Of a DNA stretch of 64,000 nucleotides, positions 1-11,900 are shown one piece after another. This stretch comes from Artocarpus heterophyllus (Eukaryota; Streptophyta; Magnoliopsida; Rosales; Moraceae). Each line of letters starts with the position of its first letter. The first letter of the stretch is position 1. The notes below the pieces were generated by a model. That model saw only the letters and a list, made by a program, of their open reading frames with translations, did no database searches and was not told the origin of the DNA. The stretch spans positions 4,967,501-5,031,500 of the forward strand of contig CM046337.1 of assembly GCA_025403435.1 (NCBI GenBank). Reading direction: 5' to 3'. The translations under genes and the position numbers were made by a program.

Positions 1-2
1 CA

Positions 3-1625
3 GTGTCAGATGATTATATTGTATTTCTCCAAGAACATGAGTATGACATTGGTATGGTGGAAGATGATCCAATTCCATGTTTTAGATCTCAAGAGTGGAT
101 TGATGCCATGAATGAAGAGATAAAGTCTATGAAAGATAATGATGTTTGGGATCTTGTCCCATTGCCTGAAGGTGCGAAACCCGTTGGTTGCAAATGGATA
201 TTTAAGACCAAAAGGGATTCGAAAGGCAATGTGGAGAGGTATAAGGCTCGTCTTGTCGCTAAAGGCTTTACACAGAAAGAAAGAATTGATTATAAAGAGA
301 CTTTCTCTCCGGTTTCTTCGAAAGACTCTTTTAGGATTATAATGGCATTAGTGGCACATTTTGATCTTGAGCTTTATCAGATGGATGTTAAGACTGCGTT
401 CCTCAATGGTGACATTGATGAAACAATCTATATGGTGCAACCGGAAAACTTTGTGTCAGGAGATGCAAAGAAGATGGTTTGCAAATTAAAGAAATCTATC
501 TATGGGCTTAAGCAAGCTTCTTGTCAATGGTATTACAAATTTCATCAGGTTATCATCTCGTTCGGTTTTGAGATGAATTTGATCGATGATTGTATATACC
601 ACAAGTTCAGTGGGAGTAAATTTATTTTCCTGGTTTTATATGTCGATGACATTTTGCTTGCCAGTAACGATATAGGCTTGTTGCACGAAACCAAGAGATT
701 TCTATCAAAGAAATTTGAGATGAAGGATCTTGGTGACGCCTCTTTTGTGTTGGGTATACAGATACACCGGGATCGCTCTCGGGGTACTTTAGGATTATCA
801 CAAAAGGGCTATATCGAAAAGATTCTTAAGCGATATGGCATGCAGGATTGTAAACCAGGTGATACCCCTGTGGCTAAGGGAGACAAGTTTAGTCTCAATC
901 AGTGCCCTAAGAATGATTTTGAGGTTAAGGAAATGCAAAAGATTCCTTATGCGTCAGTAGTAGGGAGTCTAATGTATGCTCAGGTTTGTACGCGTCTGGA
1001 TATTGCGTACGTTACAGGGATGTTGGGCAGGTACTTAAGCAATCCTGGAAAGGATCACTGGGTAACAGCCAAACGAGTCTTGAGGTATTTTCAGAGAACA
1101 AAGGATTACATGCTCACGTATCGGAGGTCAGAACAGCTTGAGATCATTGGGTATACTGACTCCGATTTTGCTGGATGCCAAGATAGTATGAAATCTACAT
1201 CGGGCTATGTCTACCTTCTGGCTGGAGGTGCTGTCTCTTGGAAGAGTGCTAAACAGTCTCTTATAACATCTTCTACAATGGCGGCAGAGTTCATAGCGTG
1301 TTATGAGGCATCCAATCATGGAATATGGCTGCGGAATTTTGTCACGGGGCTGCGCATAGTGGACAGTATTCAAAGACCACTCAAGATATTTTGTGACAAT
1401 AAGTCAGCAGTTTTGTATTCCAACAACAACAGGAGCTCGACGAAGTCAAAGCATATAGAGATCAAGTTCCTAGTTGTGAAAGAAAGAGTTCAGAGTGGAC
1501 AGTTGTCTATAGAGCACATCGGCACAAACTCCATGATTGCGGATCCGCTTACTAAAGGATTGCCACCCAAAATGTTTCATGAGCACACTGCTCGTATGGG
1601 TGTTATATCATTTCAGGATATTTAG
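3..1625 (+). CDS. copia polyprotein, reverse transcriptase and RNase H portion (partial)
   Basis: Open for 540 codons from the window edge to a stop at 1623-1625, so the start shown is not the real N-terminus. The RT part contains the copia signature GCKWIFKTK, the run MDVKTAFLNGD, SIYGLKQAS and the catalytic YVDD box (about residues 214-217). The RNase H part has YTDSDFAG, TSGYVYLLAGGAVSW and a C-terminal DPLTKGLPP. This resembles the Tnt1-type lineage. No frameshift or stop is seen in the RT-RNase H region, so this copy may be fairly young, although GAG, protease and integrase cannot be judged. It makes cDNA from element RNA in cytoplasmic particles. Confidence 0.95.
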   Translation: MSDDYIVFLQEHEYDIGMVEDDPIPCFRSQEWIDAMNEEIKSMKDNDVWDLVPLPEGAKPVGCKWIFKTKRDSKGNVERYKARLVAKGFTQKERIDYKETFSPVSSKDSFRIIMALVAHFDLELYQMDVKTAFLNGDIDETIYMVQPENFVSGDAKKMVCKLKKSIYGLKQASCQWYYKFHQVIISFGFEMNLIDDCIYHKFSGSKFIFLVLYVDDILLASNDIGLLHETKRFLSKKFEMKDLGDASFVLGIQIHRDRSRGTLGLSQKGYIEKILKRYGMQDCKPGDTPVAKGDKFSLNQCPKNDFEVKEMQKIPYASVVGSLMYAQVCTRLDIAYVTGMLGRYLSNPGKDHWVTAKRVLRYFQRTKDYMLTYRRSEQLEIIGYTDSDFAGCQDSMKSTSGYVYLLAGGAVSWKSAKQSLITSSTMAAEFIACYEASNHGIWLRNFVTGLRIVDSIQRPLKIFCDNKSAVLYSNNNRSSTKSKHIEIKFLVVKERVQSGQLSIEHIGTNSMIADPLTKGLPPKMFHEHTARMGVISFQDI

Positions 1626-2067
1626 TTTTAGTGGGAGTTTATAATTTTAAATGCTCTTATGATATAGACATTTTTCAGTTATTTCAGTTTATGGATATTT
1701 TGAGGTTATTTTCTGCAGAAATAAAGTTTTCAGTTTATTCACACTCTGATTTTGGTATGGTTTGATCTCACTAAAGTTTTCAGGTGGACCGGTTGAAAAT
1801 AGGCATGTTAAGATCACATTGCATGAAATTTCCATGCTACACATCCATGCTTGATCTTGTCATTAGTTGTATTGATTAGTTGTATTGGTATATGTGATCA
1901 TTGATGGGTCTAGTTACGACATATGTAACGAAGGTCGCCTTGGTCCTATATTGATATGGTTAATGGACAAGATTGTTGAGGTGCATAAGGTTTTGATAGC
2001 AAAATTCATGAGCTCATAAGGTATAATTCACATTTATAAAGTTTCATATATAGCTCAAGTGGGAGAT

Positions 2068-2531
2068 TGTTGGATCAAAATCTAATTATGGGCCAATATA
2101 TTAAATAAATGTGAATTAAATGCTATCAATAAGGTTGCCCAATTAAAAGTGATCAATTTAGGTTTTGGGCTTTTAATGCATCATTAAGTGTGGGCCTCCT
2201 ATGTGTAGAGACCAAAATATAATTACTAATTTTATGATGGGCTAAATTGGTAATTAAGGATAATTGCTAGGGTTTAGCAATTATATAAAGGGGTTGTGGT
2301 CCCCAAGTCAGTACGTACATTATTTTTCTGTTACCCATCTATAGAGAGATTATAGAGCATTCTGATAGGGAGGATTTACGTACCAGACTTGGAAGATTCT
2401 CAATCAAAAGACTCAAGAATCACATTCAATCTATGGATTCAGGTTAGCTTCCGCATCTTATTAATATTCTTGATGATTTGACATGAATGATCTTGGGTGA
2501 TGATGGTTTTCATCACAATTTTATTCTAACA
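2068..2531 (+). repeat. 3' LTR of copia family A copy 1
   Basis: 464 bp bounded by TG and CA. It matches the LTR at 15885-16375 along its whole length, for example in the shared segments AATGCATCATTAAGT, TTATATAAAGGGGTTGTG and the end motif TTTGACATGAATGATC. The TATATAAAGG stretch around 2283-2291 is a likely TATA box for element transcription. Confidence 0.9.
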
Positions 2532-2646
2532 CAAGAATCGGCTGATGTGATTGCTTTTCATTTCAAATTCTCTTTGGCTTTGTTTCTTGGTCGTCTTCTT
2601 CCTCATCAGAGATAAAAACTCCACTTCCACTCTCAGTTCAGACACT

Positions 2647-5600
2647 TCACGGGGTCTCTTTACTTTTACTACTTTCTCCTTCATCTTGGTTCGAAGCAGT
2701 AGATGGAGCATATAGTGGAAGGACAGCACACTTTCTCACGTAAGCATTGTAAATAGGAGCATCGAAAAGTTCCACTGGATGGAACTCAAATGACACCGTG
2801 GTTGCGTCGTGCAAATCACTAGACCAATTTTCTTCATCTTTTGCTTTGACAAAATTGAGATTTAGACTGCACTCATACCACATGAACACATGATCCCTCC
2901 CAACATATCTTTTAACTGGGAACGTGCCTACAAACTCATCCCTACGCCAACCCAACGATTGGGTCGTAAACTTGTAGCTATTACCACTTTTGGTTTTGAA
3001 CTCGGTGTCCGTTTGAAACAAGAAGCTACTAGAGTCGTAGTAGTCCTCGAATGTAACAATGACACATATAGCGAAACCCAAGAAATTGTCTTTAAACCAA
3101 TTCGGAGGAAGTTTGATTCTTATCGCATACCATCCGGATTGAAGGCCGAACCAGTCTAGAATTTCATTTCCTGGGCAACAGACACAGACCTCAGAATTTT
3201 CCTGTACCATGAGAGTAATGATTAATGAGTGCTTAGAAAATAAAAGCAAAATTAACTACAGAATGGCGACAAAGCTAGTCTGAATGGCGTACGTTAGCAT
3301 GTCCCCGTCTTAATGCAGTAGCTATGCGTAAAATTCTCAAATGTGCATGTTCCATGATATTTGTACGTGCATTTTCATCCAATTCTAGGCAATTCATAAA
3401 CGAGACTTCCTCAAAACGTGCAGGCTTATAGTCATTAAAAGCTAGTATGAGAGGCATGATTCTTTTAGGTACTATCTTAAGCCTTCTGCAGTTTCCCAAG
3501 TCGAGTGCTTGAAGATGGGAGAGGCCCTCAATTGGTGAAGGCACTTGCTCTATTGCTGTTCTGCTCAGATTCAGATATTTTGGGTTCATTGGAAGTGATG
3601 GAACATTGCAAAGAGATGAGCAGCCAGATAGATTAAGATGATCCAGTGACTGCAGTGTGTGCATGTTGCTGGGGAGAGTCTTACGGCTTTTACAATTTCT
3701 AAGAACTAGTGAGACCAGATTGTTGAGAGAGAAAATTGAGGAGGGCAGTTCTTTTATTCCAGTATCCTCCAGGCACAAAGTCTTGTATGGTTGGTGGCAT
3801 CGCCATAAGACTTTTGAGGTTCGGGTTGCCGCTGAGATTGAGAGTGGTGAGCTTGTTGAAATACTGATTATAAGAAGGAACTTGCAGCAAACTTTTGTAG
3901 CCTTCAATTCATACTCTCGAGATGTGGAGCTTGAGAGAGATTTGGGAATTGAATGAGATGCTCGGAATAACTCAAATCAATCTTTCTCAACTTGTCAAGG
4001 TACTGTAAACAATAGAGAAATGCATGTTAAAATAGACGAGTATTAATATTTTATTTAACCGCAATATCCAATACAAGCAGAGTTAGAAGATACCTGATCT
4101 TTATCCCAAAGTTGCTCAACCTGGCTATGGGGCATTTCAAGAACAACAAGATTTTCAGGATGAAAATCCTTTGGCAAAGATTTTAAAGGGTATCCATACC
4201 AACGAAGGTATCTAAGTGCATCTGGAAGAGATTCAAGACCTTTAGGAAAGTGCAATTTGCACTTCATCAAGTTGTTAGAATTGTAAATTTTGAGTGGTCT
4301 TAGATTGTACATATTTGCAAACACTGCAGGATTCAAGTCTATATCTCTAGTCTTAGACATATCAAGGAATATGCCCTCAACTTCTCCAGTTCCCTGAGAT
4401 CAAGAACAAAGCATCAAATGACTCTAAAATGCATTTGCAAAAATACTCCAATAATATTCAATTTTGTTCCAAATTTTTCTAGTAGAAAAATGATAAAAAT
4501 TGGTTTGAGAAAAGAATTCGGATCTTACAGTATTTGTCTTCAACATACGGTGAACATCTTCAGCGATCCAGAATCTACTACACTTTCCAAGCTCCTTAGA
4601 TTCCAAAACAATTTCCCAACCCATTTCTTGTAGCAAATCATGCATCCAAACCTTGTTCCATTTAATAGTTATGAGGGATTTATTGATGAGATCTGGTATT
4701 CCAATATCTGCACGCAAATCACAACCATCTAGTATTGTTTCTACGAAATCACTATCCTCACCTTTAACAAAACATGCAATATCAAGAAATATATCTTTTT
4801 GCATACGGTCTAGTCCTTTATAGCTAATTGTCAACACATTCTGCACTTCAATATCAGGAGCCATTTCCAACTTTTTAAATGTACCTTCCCACTCTTTTTT
4901 GCTCCTTGAATGAAGGTTAGAACCCAAAACTTTAAGAGCCAATGGAACTCCTTTAGCGTGATCTACCACCCTTTTTGACATTTCTACAAAATCAGTAGGG
5001 GCCAAGTTGCTTTTAAAAGCATTCAGATTAAAGAGTTGAAGAGCTACATTGTGATTTAGTTCCTGAATGTCATATATTTGAATATTATGTCCATATATGA
5101 ATATGTACAAGCCTTTCTGGTCTCCTAGACTAGACCGTAACGCAGAAAACAAAATTACCTAGTGACGAGTGAATCGCAACCAGACAAATTTGCTGCTGTT
5201 TCCAGAGCATTTCCCCACTCTTGCACTTTGTTGATATTGTCTTTAAAACGGTCTTTAAGTTGAGCAAATGCAACTTCATAAGTCCCCTTCTGTTTCCACA
5301 CATTTCACGGATCTATTTTGTAGAAAACAGGCACAACAATCTTGCCATTCGTTTTCCTGCATTTGAGTATGTGCAATAGTTCATCTAAGCACCACGAGGT
5401 AGAAGCGTAGTTTTGGGAGAAAATGATAACGGAAAGCTTTGATTCCGCGATTGCTTTCAGAAGCGTAGGCGAGATTTCGTCTCCTCTCTCGAGCCTGTAA
5501 TCTATGTAGGTTTCAATCTTCTTCCGACACAAAGCGGCATAAAGTTGACTCGTGATGTTGTCTCGAGTGTCCACGCCTCTAAAACTAAGAGCCCGTTTGA

Positions 5601-5812
5601 TTAGAGTATTTGAATAGAGTATTTGAATGAATATTTAAATTTTTGTGAGACAATACTGTAGCAAAATGATTTAAACTGTGATTCGAACCACGAAACAAAT
5701 TCTCCCTAACAAACACATCGTACTTTTCTTCTATAGAAGACGGAGCTGAGGGCGAAGAAGAAGAGGCCACTTCATTTGCTGCGAATCCACTACTCAAATC
5801 ATGCTGCTTCAT
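2647..5812 (-). pseudogene. TIR-NBS-LRR (TNL) immune receptor pseudogene
   Basis: Read right to left: start codon at 5812 (MKQHDLSSGF), TIR domain to about 5158, second half of NB-ARC (5152-4513; GVPLALKVLGS and an intact MHD in VWMHDLLQEMG), first LRR exon (4394-4094; PLKSLPKDFHPENLVVLEM), more LRRs (3990-3275) and a C-terminal post-LRR (C-JID) exon (about 3200-2647; CCPGNEILDWF). Lesions: a 117-bp MITE splits the TIR motif VFVSFRG; a stop codon follows the DP of YKIDP (about 5308); the DNA from the end of the TIR exon to the middle of NB-ARC is missing, removing P-loop and kinase-2; and the LRR exon needs at least two frame changes (about 3890 and 3770). Intact relatives sense pathogen effectors and signal through TIR NADase activity. 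This copy cannot make a normal receptor. Confidence 0.92.
5589..5705. mobile_element. MITE inserted in the TNL TIR exon
   Basis: A 117-bp AT-rich insertion begins GAGCCCGTTTGATTAG and is flanked on both sides by CTAA (5585-5588 and 5706-5709). The flanks equal a 4-bp target duplication: deleting the insert and one CTAA restores the uninterrupted TIR reading frame across VFV-SFRG. Terminal inverted repeats are weak, so the superfamily is uncertain. Confidence 0.8.
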
Positions 5813-6255
5813 TCTTAATCACTAGAAACTGTTATAGGGGGGAGAGAGTGAGATGGCTGCAACAATGAGGGCTGAGCTGATCAAAAGAAAATAGATCAAG
5901 TATGAAGCATAATTCTCACCATCAAAAGTCAAAAGTCAAAGATTCAAAGTAGTAAGGCGCTCTGTTGAAATTGCTTGCTTGTAATATTTGTAGTTTTTTG
6001 AACGCCAACGCGCTTCTAATAATGTAATATCATTTTAATTATGTGACTTGACCTTTTATCTTCTGTCTTTACTCTATGCATGTTTTAGGCTTTAGCATCT
6101 CAAATTTCTTTTTCACAAATAAAACAAAAGGAAAGGGTAAAAATAAAAAATAAAAAGAGAGAGAGAGAGAGAGAAAGGATTCTTCTGTTGTGTGCTGTCT
6201 GCCAACAACACACCAACACTGTCGGAATATGGTGAGAAATGATACATGTTGCATT
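5813..6255 (-). promoter_or_regulatory. Upstream region of the TNL pseudogene (present twice in the window)
   Basis: This stretch upstream of the TNL start codon is matched, in inverted orientation, by 15455-15884. Shared blocks include the GCGCGTTGGCG-like segment, AAGCAATTTCAAC, TTTTCTTTTGATC and CAGTTTCTAGT just before the start codon. A GA-rich microsatellite lies at 6156-6176. I see no unambiguous TATA box. Confidence 0.6.
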
Positions 6256-8972
6256 AGCTTTAGTATTGTAGTCTTTCTCTTTCATCTTTGTTTCATTTTG
6301 CATTATTGGATCATATGATTCTTTTTTGGATCTTGAATGAGTGTTCACATAATAGTATAAACAGCAAAGAATATGTATTCAGTACTAGAAATTATACTCT
6401 CTCTCTTTAGTATAGTGATTTCTGATATCTTTGGGGGGGAAAAAAATTAACAAGGAGAATAATTACAAGTGAAATTATAAGCGGGTTGTTTGGAAAGTGT
6501 GGTTAATATCAATGATTTGAATCAATTTTGGTTAAAAACAATATAGCATGTAAGAGCCTTACCTCGTAGTAGTCTTTTGTTTTTTTACTGTAATATTTGA
6601 GAGCTTTTTATTGTTTATTGTTTAGAACCTAACCAACAACTAAACACCCTATAAATGTACAATTGTTGGCTTATAATATGTGCACTAATTAAGTGTGTAA
6701 CAGTAATTAAATTTGACATGCGTTCAATGACAGAGATAGGGGATAAGGGGCCATGCTTTTTTTTTCTTTTTATTTTTTTTAATATAGTAGATATGTGTAT
6801 AAATAAAATTTGGTCCCTTTAAATTAATAGTGGAGTCTTTACACAAATGTCACAAAATTAAAGAGTGGATTAATTTATGCCACAAAAAAAATTTGTAAAG
6901 ACTGCCATTGTCGTATCATTATATTATATATGGTATTCCAAATATACCATAACAAGGAGTTTAATGAGATGAGGTTGAAGAAGGTACATATAAAATTTGG
7001 AGAGACATTAAAGAGTAAAATCGTCATGACAGTAACTTTGCTTAAATAAGTGTGGCATGCACTGCAATACTTTTTTAAGCTATGGCAGTTAACAATCCAC
7101 CTCCAAAAAGAATGGCATTTGGCGTAAAAAGCTCACTAAGGGTTCTCTACATTTTATTAGGCCAACCATTTAGATTTTAAAAAGTAAAATATTTAGTTTA
7201 ATTAAGTCTATAAAAATTAGTATAATTTTGATTAAAAAATGGCACCTATTAATAAATCCTGGCTCCGTTACTGCATGCTTTCCTTTGAGGTGGGATTTTT
7301 TTTTTGACATGGGAAATATTTCATTAATAAGAATATATTAGTACATAAGACCCTAAATTACATGGGATGATACCATCAATGTCAACCAGCTCTATCAGTA
7401 AACTTTGTTGAAGTTCGAGGAGAAAAACTTGTATTGAGATCCAACGATGGGAAACTTCCTCGGTACATTGATAATGGAGCACATGTAAGGCTCTTTTTGA
7501 CAAGATTTCTACAATTAGTAGAAAACTCCGATCAATTATGAGCACATACACATGCGGCATGGAGGCCATCAAACACTCAGCATAGACTAATGTTCAACGG
7601 AACATAACTAAACCCAAAAGGTGGAGAGACCGCCTTCATTATTATAGCAAAATCTATAAACAAGCTAAACCCACACAGATCCAAATATTGGCGAGAGGAA
7701 ACAACCAAAAACAATAGCAGAATGATCGCCTTTATTACAAACAAAAGGAATAAAAACGATAAAAACCCACACAAACTACGATCATCAAATCCTATGTGGT
7801 AGAGCTCTTGAATACCAGAAGAGGTTGGAGAAGATATGCCACAAACAGGCAACAAGATAGCAGCATACACATCACCTTTGCTTTGGCGATCTCCTCCCCT
7901 CGTTGGCAACACGAACTCTATCACTAAATACCATCTGACATAAAACATGTAGATGTATTTAGGGGGCAGCCCGCCGGTGACGCGTTACCAGCAGCCGGCC
8001 AAACTGTTGAACTTTCCCCTCTCCCCTGTAGCTTTTCTATCTCTCGGTATACTTTTGCAAATTTCAACTCTTTCACTGTACAATATTAAAATTACTCTTC
8101 GATAAGTTAAACTTTAAAAATTTCAAAACATACTTAACTCTTAAGCAGTCAAACTTTTAAAATGTCAAGACTGCCCTCAATAGTGTATTGAGTATTATTG
8201 TGAATATCAACTAACTAAAATGAAATAAAATTATTTTTAAAACTCAATAATTCAATAAAACAAAAATTAGCCAATTGGATCTAGTCCAGTCGTCTCACAT
8301 TTAAATTCCAAAAACAGCTAAAAAAATGATAAAGAAAGCATTTATTTTCTATCATAGATATAATTCCTGAAAAAAAAAAAAAAAAACTGGATTTCGTAAC
8401 TCCCTACATCATATAGCATAGTTCCGAAGCTTCCACATTCGAACTTTTCAACGACCAACCAGAGGAAAAAAAAAAACAAAAACAAATATCCTACGCGAGC
8501 ATCATATATCAATAAGCAAAAAATAAAAATAAAAATAAAATCGATGCGTACTGAATACGATTTTACAAGCCATGGCTCGGATAATAAAATATTTACATAT
8601 CGCCATCTCTTTAAATGTGAAATGTTCTTCTAGCAGTGGGCGTCATTTTCAATTAATAACACCTTGATCCAGTATTTTCTACCCAGAGAAACACAAGAAC
8701 ACGTCCATCCACTAGTCAACTAAAATCACATTTCACTTTAGAGTATGATATTATTATGAAAAAGTTTTTTTTTGGCCCGAGCGGGCTACAGCCTGGCCAT
8801 ATAGTGCTGCTCTATTATTATATTACTTTTAAAAGTCTTTTCTAGAAGCTACGACGACTTCTTGCTAAGGTCTCTGCATAATTTGCAAGTTCTATTTTCT
8901 TAAAAAATTCAACCTTTTTTTTTTAATTTCTACCCCATTTGAAGAGAATTAGCTAAAATTTTTCTCGGCAAA
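6256..8972. other. Intergenic DNA with MITE and repeat remnants
   Basis: AT-rich DNA without a convincing gene. It holds a MITE at about 6483-6649. At 7291-7960 a poly(T) followed by a more GC-balanced stretch resembles the poly(A) end of a minus-strand LINE or retroposed transcript, but its 82- and 123-codon ORFs show no recognisable domain. 8300-8972 is the upstream region of the TIR-only gene, with several A-runs. Confidence 0.5.
6483..6649. mobile_element. MITE of the GTAGCATGTGAGAGC family, copy 1
   Basis: Terminal sequence GGGTTGTTTGG on the left is mirrored by CAACTAAACACCC on the right. The interior carries TAGCATGTAAGAGCC and ACTGTAATATTTGAGAGCTT, which recur in the copies at 26781, 33720 and 60868. 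Confidence 0.6.
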
Positions 8973-11900
8973 ATGGATTGCTTTTGTTGTGCTTTTTCCA
9001 CAAGAAAGGAGTACGAGTACGACGTGTTTCTCAGCTTTAGAGGCAAGGATACGCGCGATAACTTCACCAGTCATCTTTTTGAATCTTTGAATAGGAAGAA
9101 GATCAATTGTTACACAGACGAAACACTTAAAAGGGGAGACGATATTTCTTCTACAATTCTCCAAGCAATCAAGAAATCTAAAGTTTCAGTAATAATTTTT
9201 TCAGAGAATTATGCTTCTTCATCTTGGTGCTTAGATGAACTCGTCCAAATACTAAAATGCAAGAAGAAAAATAGACAAATTGTTATACCAGTATTCTACG
9301 GTGTAAATCCATCATATGTTCGGAAACAAGAAGGTAAATATGCAGTCGAATTCAAGAGTAAGAAGAAGGTTCATGCTTGGAAAACTGCCTTGGAGAAAGC
9401 TGCCAATATATCAGGATGGGATTCTAGGTCAACCAGGTAATTAGAATATATTATATATATATATATATATGTATGCATGTATGTATGTATGTATGCATGT
9501 ACATCAAACAAAAAAGAGTTTCTTATAATGTATACATAATGTGTATATATATCATAGAAGTACTTTATCAAATGATTACTCTTGACTTGAAGGAAAAAAA
9601 TATAATAATAAAAGCACCTCAAACATGACTATTATGATATTTATTATTGAGAGATATAGGTTTATTGTATACCTTGATTTGTGTAATTGATTAGGGATGT
9701 GATTACTAGAAATTTGTTGGAATTATGTACTAGAAAATAGGGATGTGATTAGGAGAAAGTCAAAGATCACAACATTTAGTTTTCTTCCTTTTTTAGCTAG
9801 TTTTTTAGTTTAACCATAGCCATGTAAAAATGTATCATACAGAATAAAAAAGGTCTTTTTTCCTTCTCAATATTGTTTTTCTTGTTTTTCATCATGGCAT
9901 CAGAGCTGTAGGCTCTTTCTGAACCTGAAAATTCTAGCTCTTATGGCTGTTCTTTATGCCCTGTTTTACTTTGTGTTCTGAAACTAGAACAGAGTATTTT
10001 TTCAGCCTTTTTCACGCTCTTTTTCCTCTATTTTTTCTGAAACCAGAATAGAGTTCTTTACCATTTTTTTTCCGCTGTGCTACAGAGCATTCGTTCTCAG
10101 CCTTCATTTCCACTACTGTTTTTGGCCTTCATTGCCATAATCGCCCATCGATTGTCTTCCCTTACTCTCTACTGTACTGCAACGTGCCTTCATTACCATT
10201 TTTTCATGTTTTTCATTTGGTCTTGATAACTGGTTCTTCAAGAATGTCAGAAATAACATCACCCAGCCCTGCTATCCAAAACTCTCAGCCAGTGGAGGAG
10301 GAGCAGGTCCCACGCACAATAGGCGAGCTACAAAATATTCAACCAGCCTACCGACTCAACGGTAGAAACTACTTGAAGTGGTCTCAGTTGGTTCGGACTT
10401 TTCTGAAAGGGAAAGGGAAATTGAACCACTTGCTGTGGACTGGACCAAAGGAAAGAAAGGCAAGCTTTGAAGCATGGGACGAGGAAGACTCGATGATTAT
10501 GTCTTGGCTGTGGAATTCCATGACGCCCGAAATCAGCGACACATGTATGTTCTTGCCATTTACAAAGGCAATCTGGGATACCCTGTACCAGACGTATTCC
10601 AAAGTCCATGATGCTGCGCTGATATACGAAATCAAGACCAAGACGGGAGTAACCAAATAGGGGAGTAAATCAGTGACCGAATATGCTAATTTACTGCAAA
10701 ATCTGTGGCAGGAACTCGATTATTACCGAGTGATTGACCTAAAATGCATTGAACGTGCGGCTGTAATGAAAAATTTTATTGAAAGGGATCGAGTTTATGA
10801 CTTTCTTGCAGGTTTAAACCCTGAATTTGACCAAGTTCGAGTTCAAATTCTAGGGAGAACAGAGGTTCCATCCCTTAATGAAACAATCTCCTTGACTCGA
10901 GCTGAAGAGAGTCGAAGGGGAGTTATGCTTGAACCCCAATTGACTGATGGCTCGGCACTTGCAGCAGCTGGAAACAAACAGCGAAGTCTCATCTTGGAAA
11001 GGCCACCAGATGCCTAAATGGAAAGGCAGAATTTGCCAAGGGGATAGGCCGTGATGAGCTCTGGTGTACTTATTACAAAAGAACGATGTTGGAAATTACA
11101 TGGGAAGCCAGCTAGCCGAGAGTGGGGAAATAAAGGAGGACCACAGCAACGACAACAAGGTCAAGTCCACATGGTTTCACAAGCAGCACAAGATCAAACA
11201 CAAGGACCCGGAGGATTCAATGACGAAGAAATTGAAAAGCTAAGAAGATTACTGGGTTCACTTGAGAAGCCCTCATCTGGTTCTTGCTCTTTAGCCCTTT
11301 CAGGTGAAACTCCTTTTTCTCTTGGATTAAATGTTTTTGATAAAGTGCTTGTGGATTCATGGATTTTAGACTCAAGAGCCACGGATCATATGACCCACAC
11401 ATCAAAACAATTCATTACCTATACCCCATGTCCAAGTAATAGGAAGATCTTTGTTGCTGATGGAACTACAACCACAGTGGCAGGAGTAGGAAATGTCCTT
11501 ATTACACCAAATCTTGTTCTTAAAAATGTTTTACATGTTCCAAAATTATCCACGAACCTCATGTCCATTCAAAGGCTTACGAAGGACTTACATTGTCATG
11601 TTACGTTTTATCCCTCTTACTGTGAATTTTAGGAACAAGGTTCGAGGAGGAGGATTGGACTTGCTAAGGAAAAGGACAGGCTGTACTATCTCGAGACATC
11701 CACACAATCGAATATGATCAAAACAAATTCATCCATGTCATTTCTCTCTTCTTCCAATAAAGATACAATTTGGTTACATCACTACCGCCTTGGACATCCT
11801 TCGTTTGCAATCTTAAAAATTATGTTTCCTTCTTTGTTTAAGGGATTTGACATTAAAGAATTTCACTGTGATATTTGTGAGTATGCAAAACACACTCGGG

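Larger units (their letters stand above)
1..2531 (+). mobile_element. Ty1/copia retrotransposon, family A copy 1 (3' part, cut by window edge)
   Basis: The RT-RNase H end of a copia polyprotein (3-1625) is followed by about 440 bp of untranslated DNA, a purine-rich tract (AAGTGGGAGA, around 2057-2066) and a 3' LTR at 2068-2531 beginning TGTTGG and ending CTAACA. The 5' half lies outside the window. The LTR ends directly beside the 3' end of the minus-strand TNL pseudogene, so the element inserted just downstream of that gene; the 3' flank is CAAGA, which should also be found before the 5' LTR. A second, older family A copy starts at 15885. Confidence 0.93.

Noticed and set aside
1128..1373. 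Minus-strand ORF within the copia RNase H region
   Set aside because: Shadow of the plus-strand polyprotein frame.
7324..7948. Two minus-strand ORFs (82 and 123 codons)
   Set aside because: No start context, domain or splice pattern; composition suggests a retroposed or LINE-derived remnant rather than a gene.
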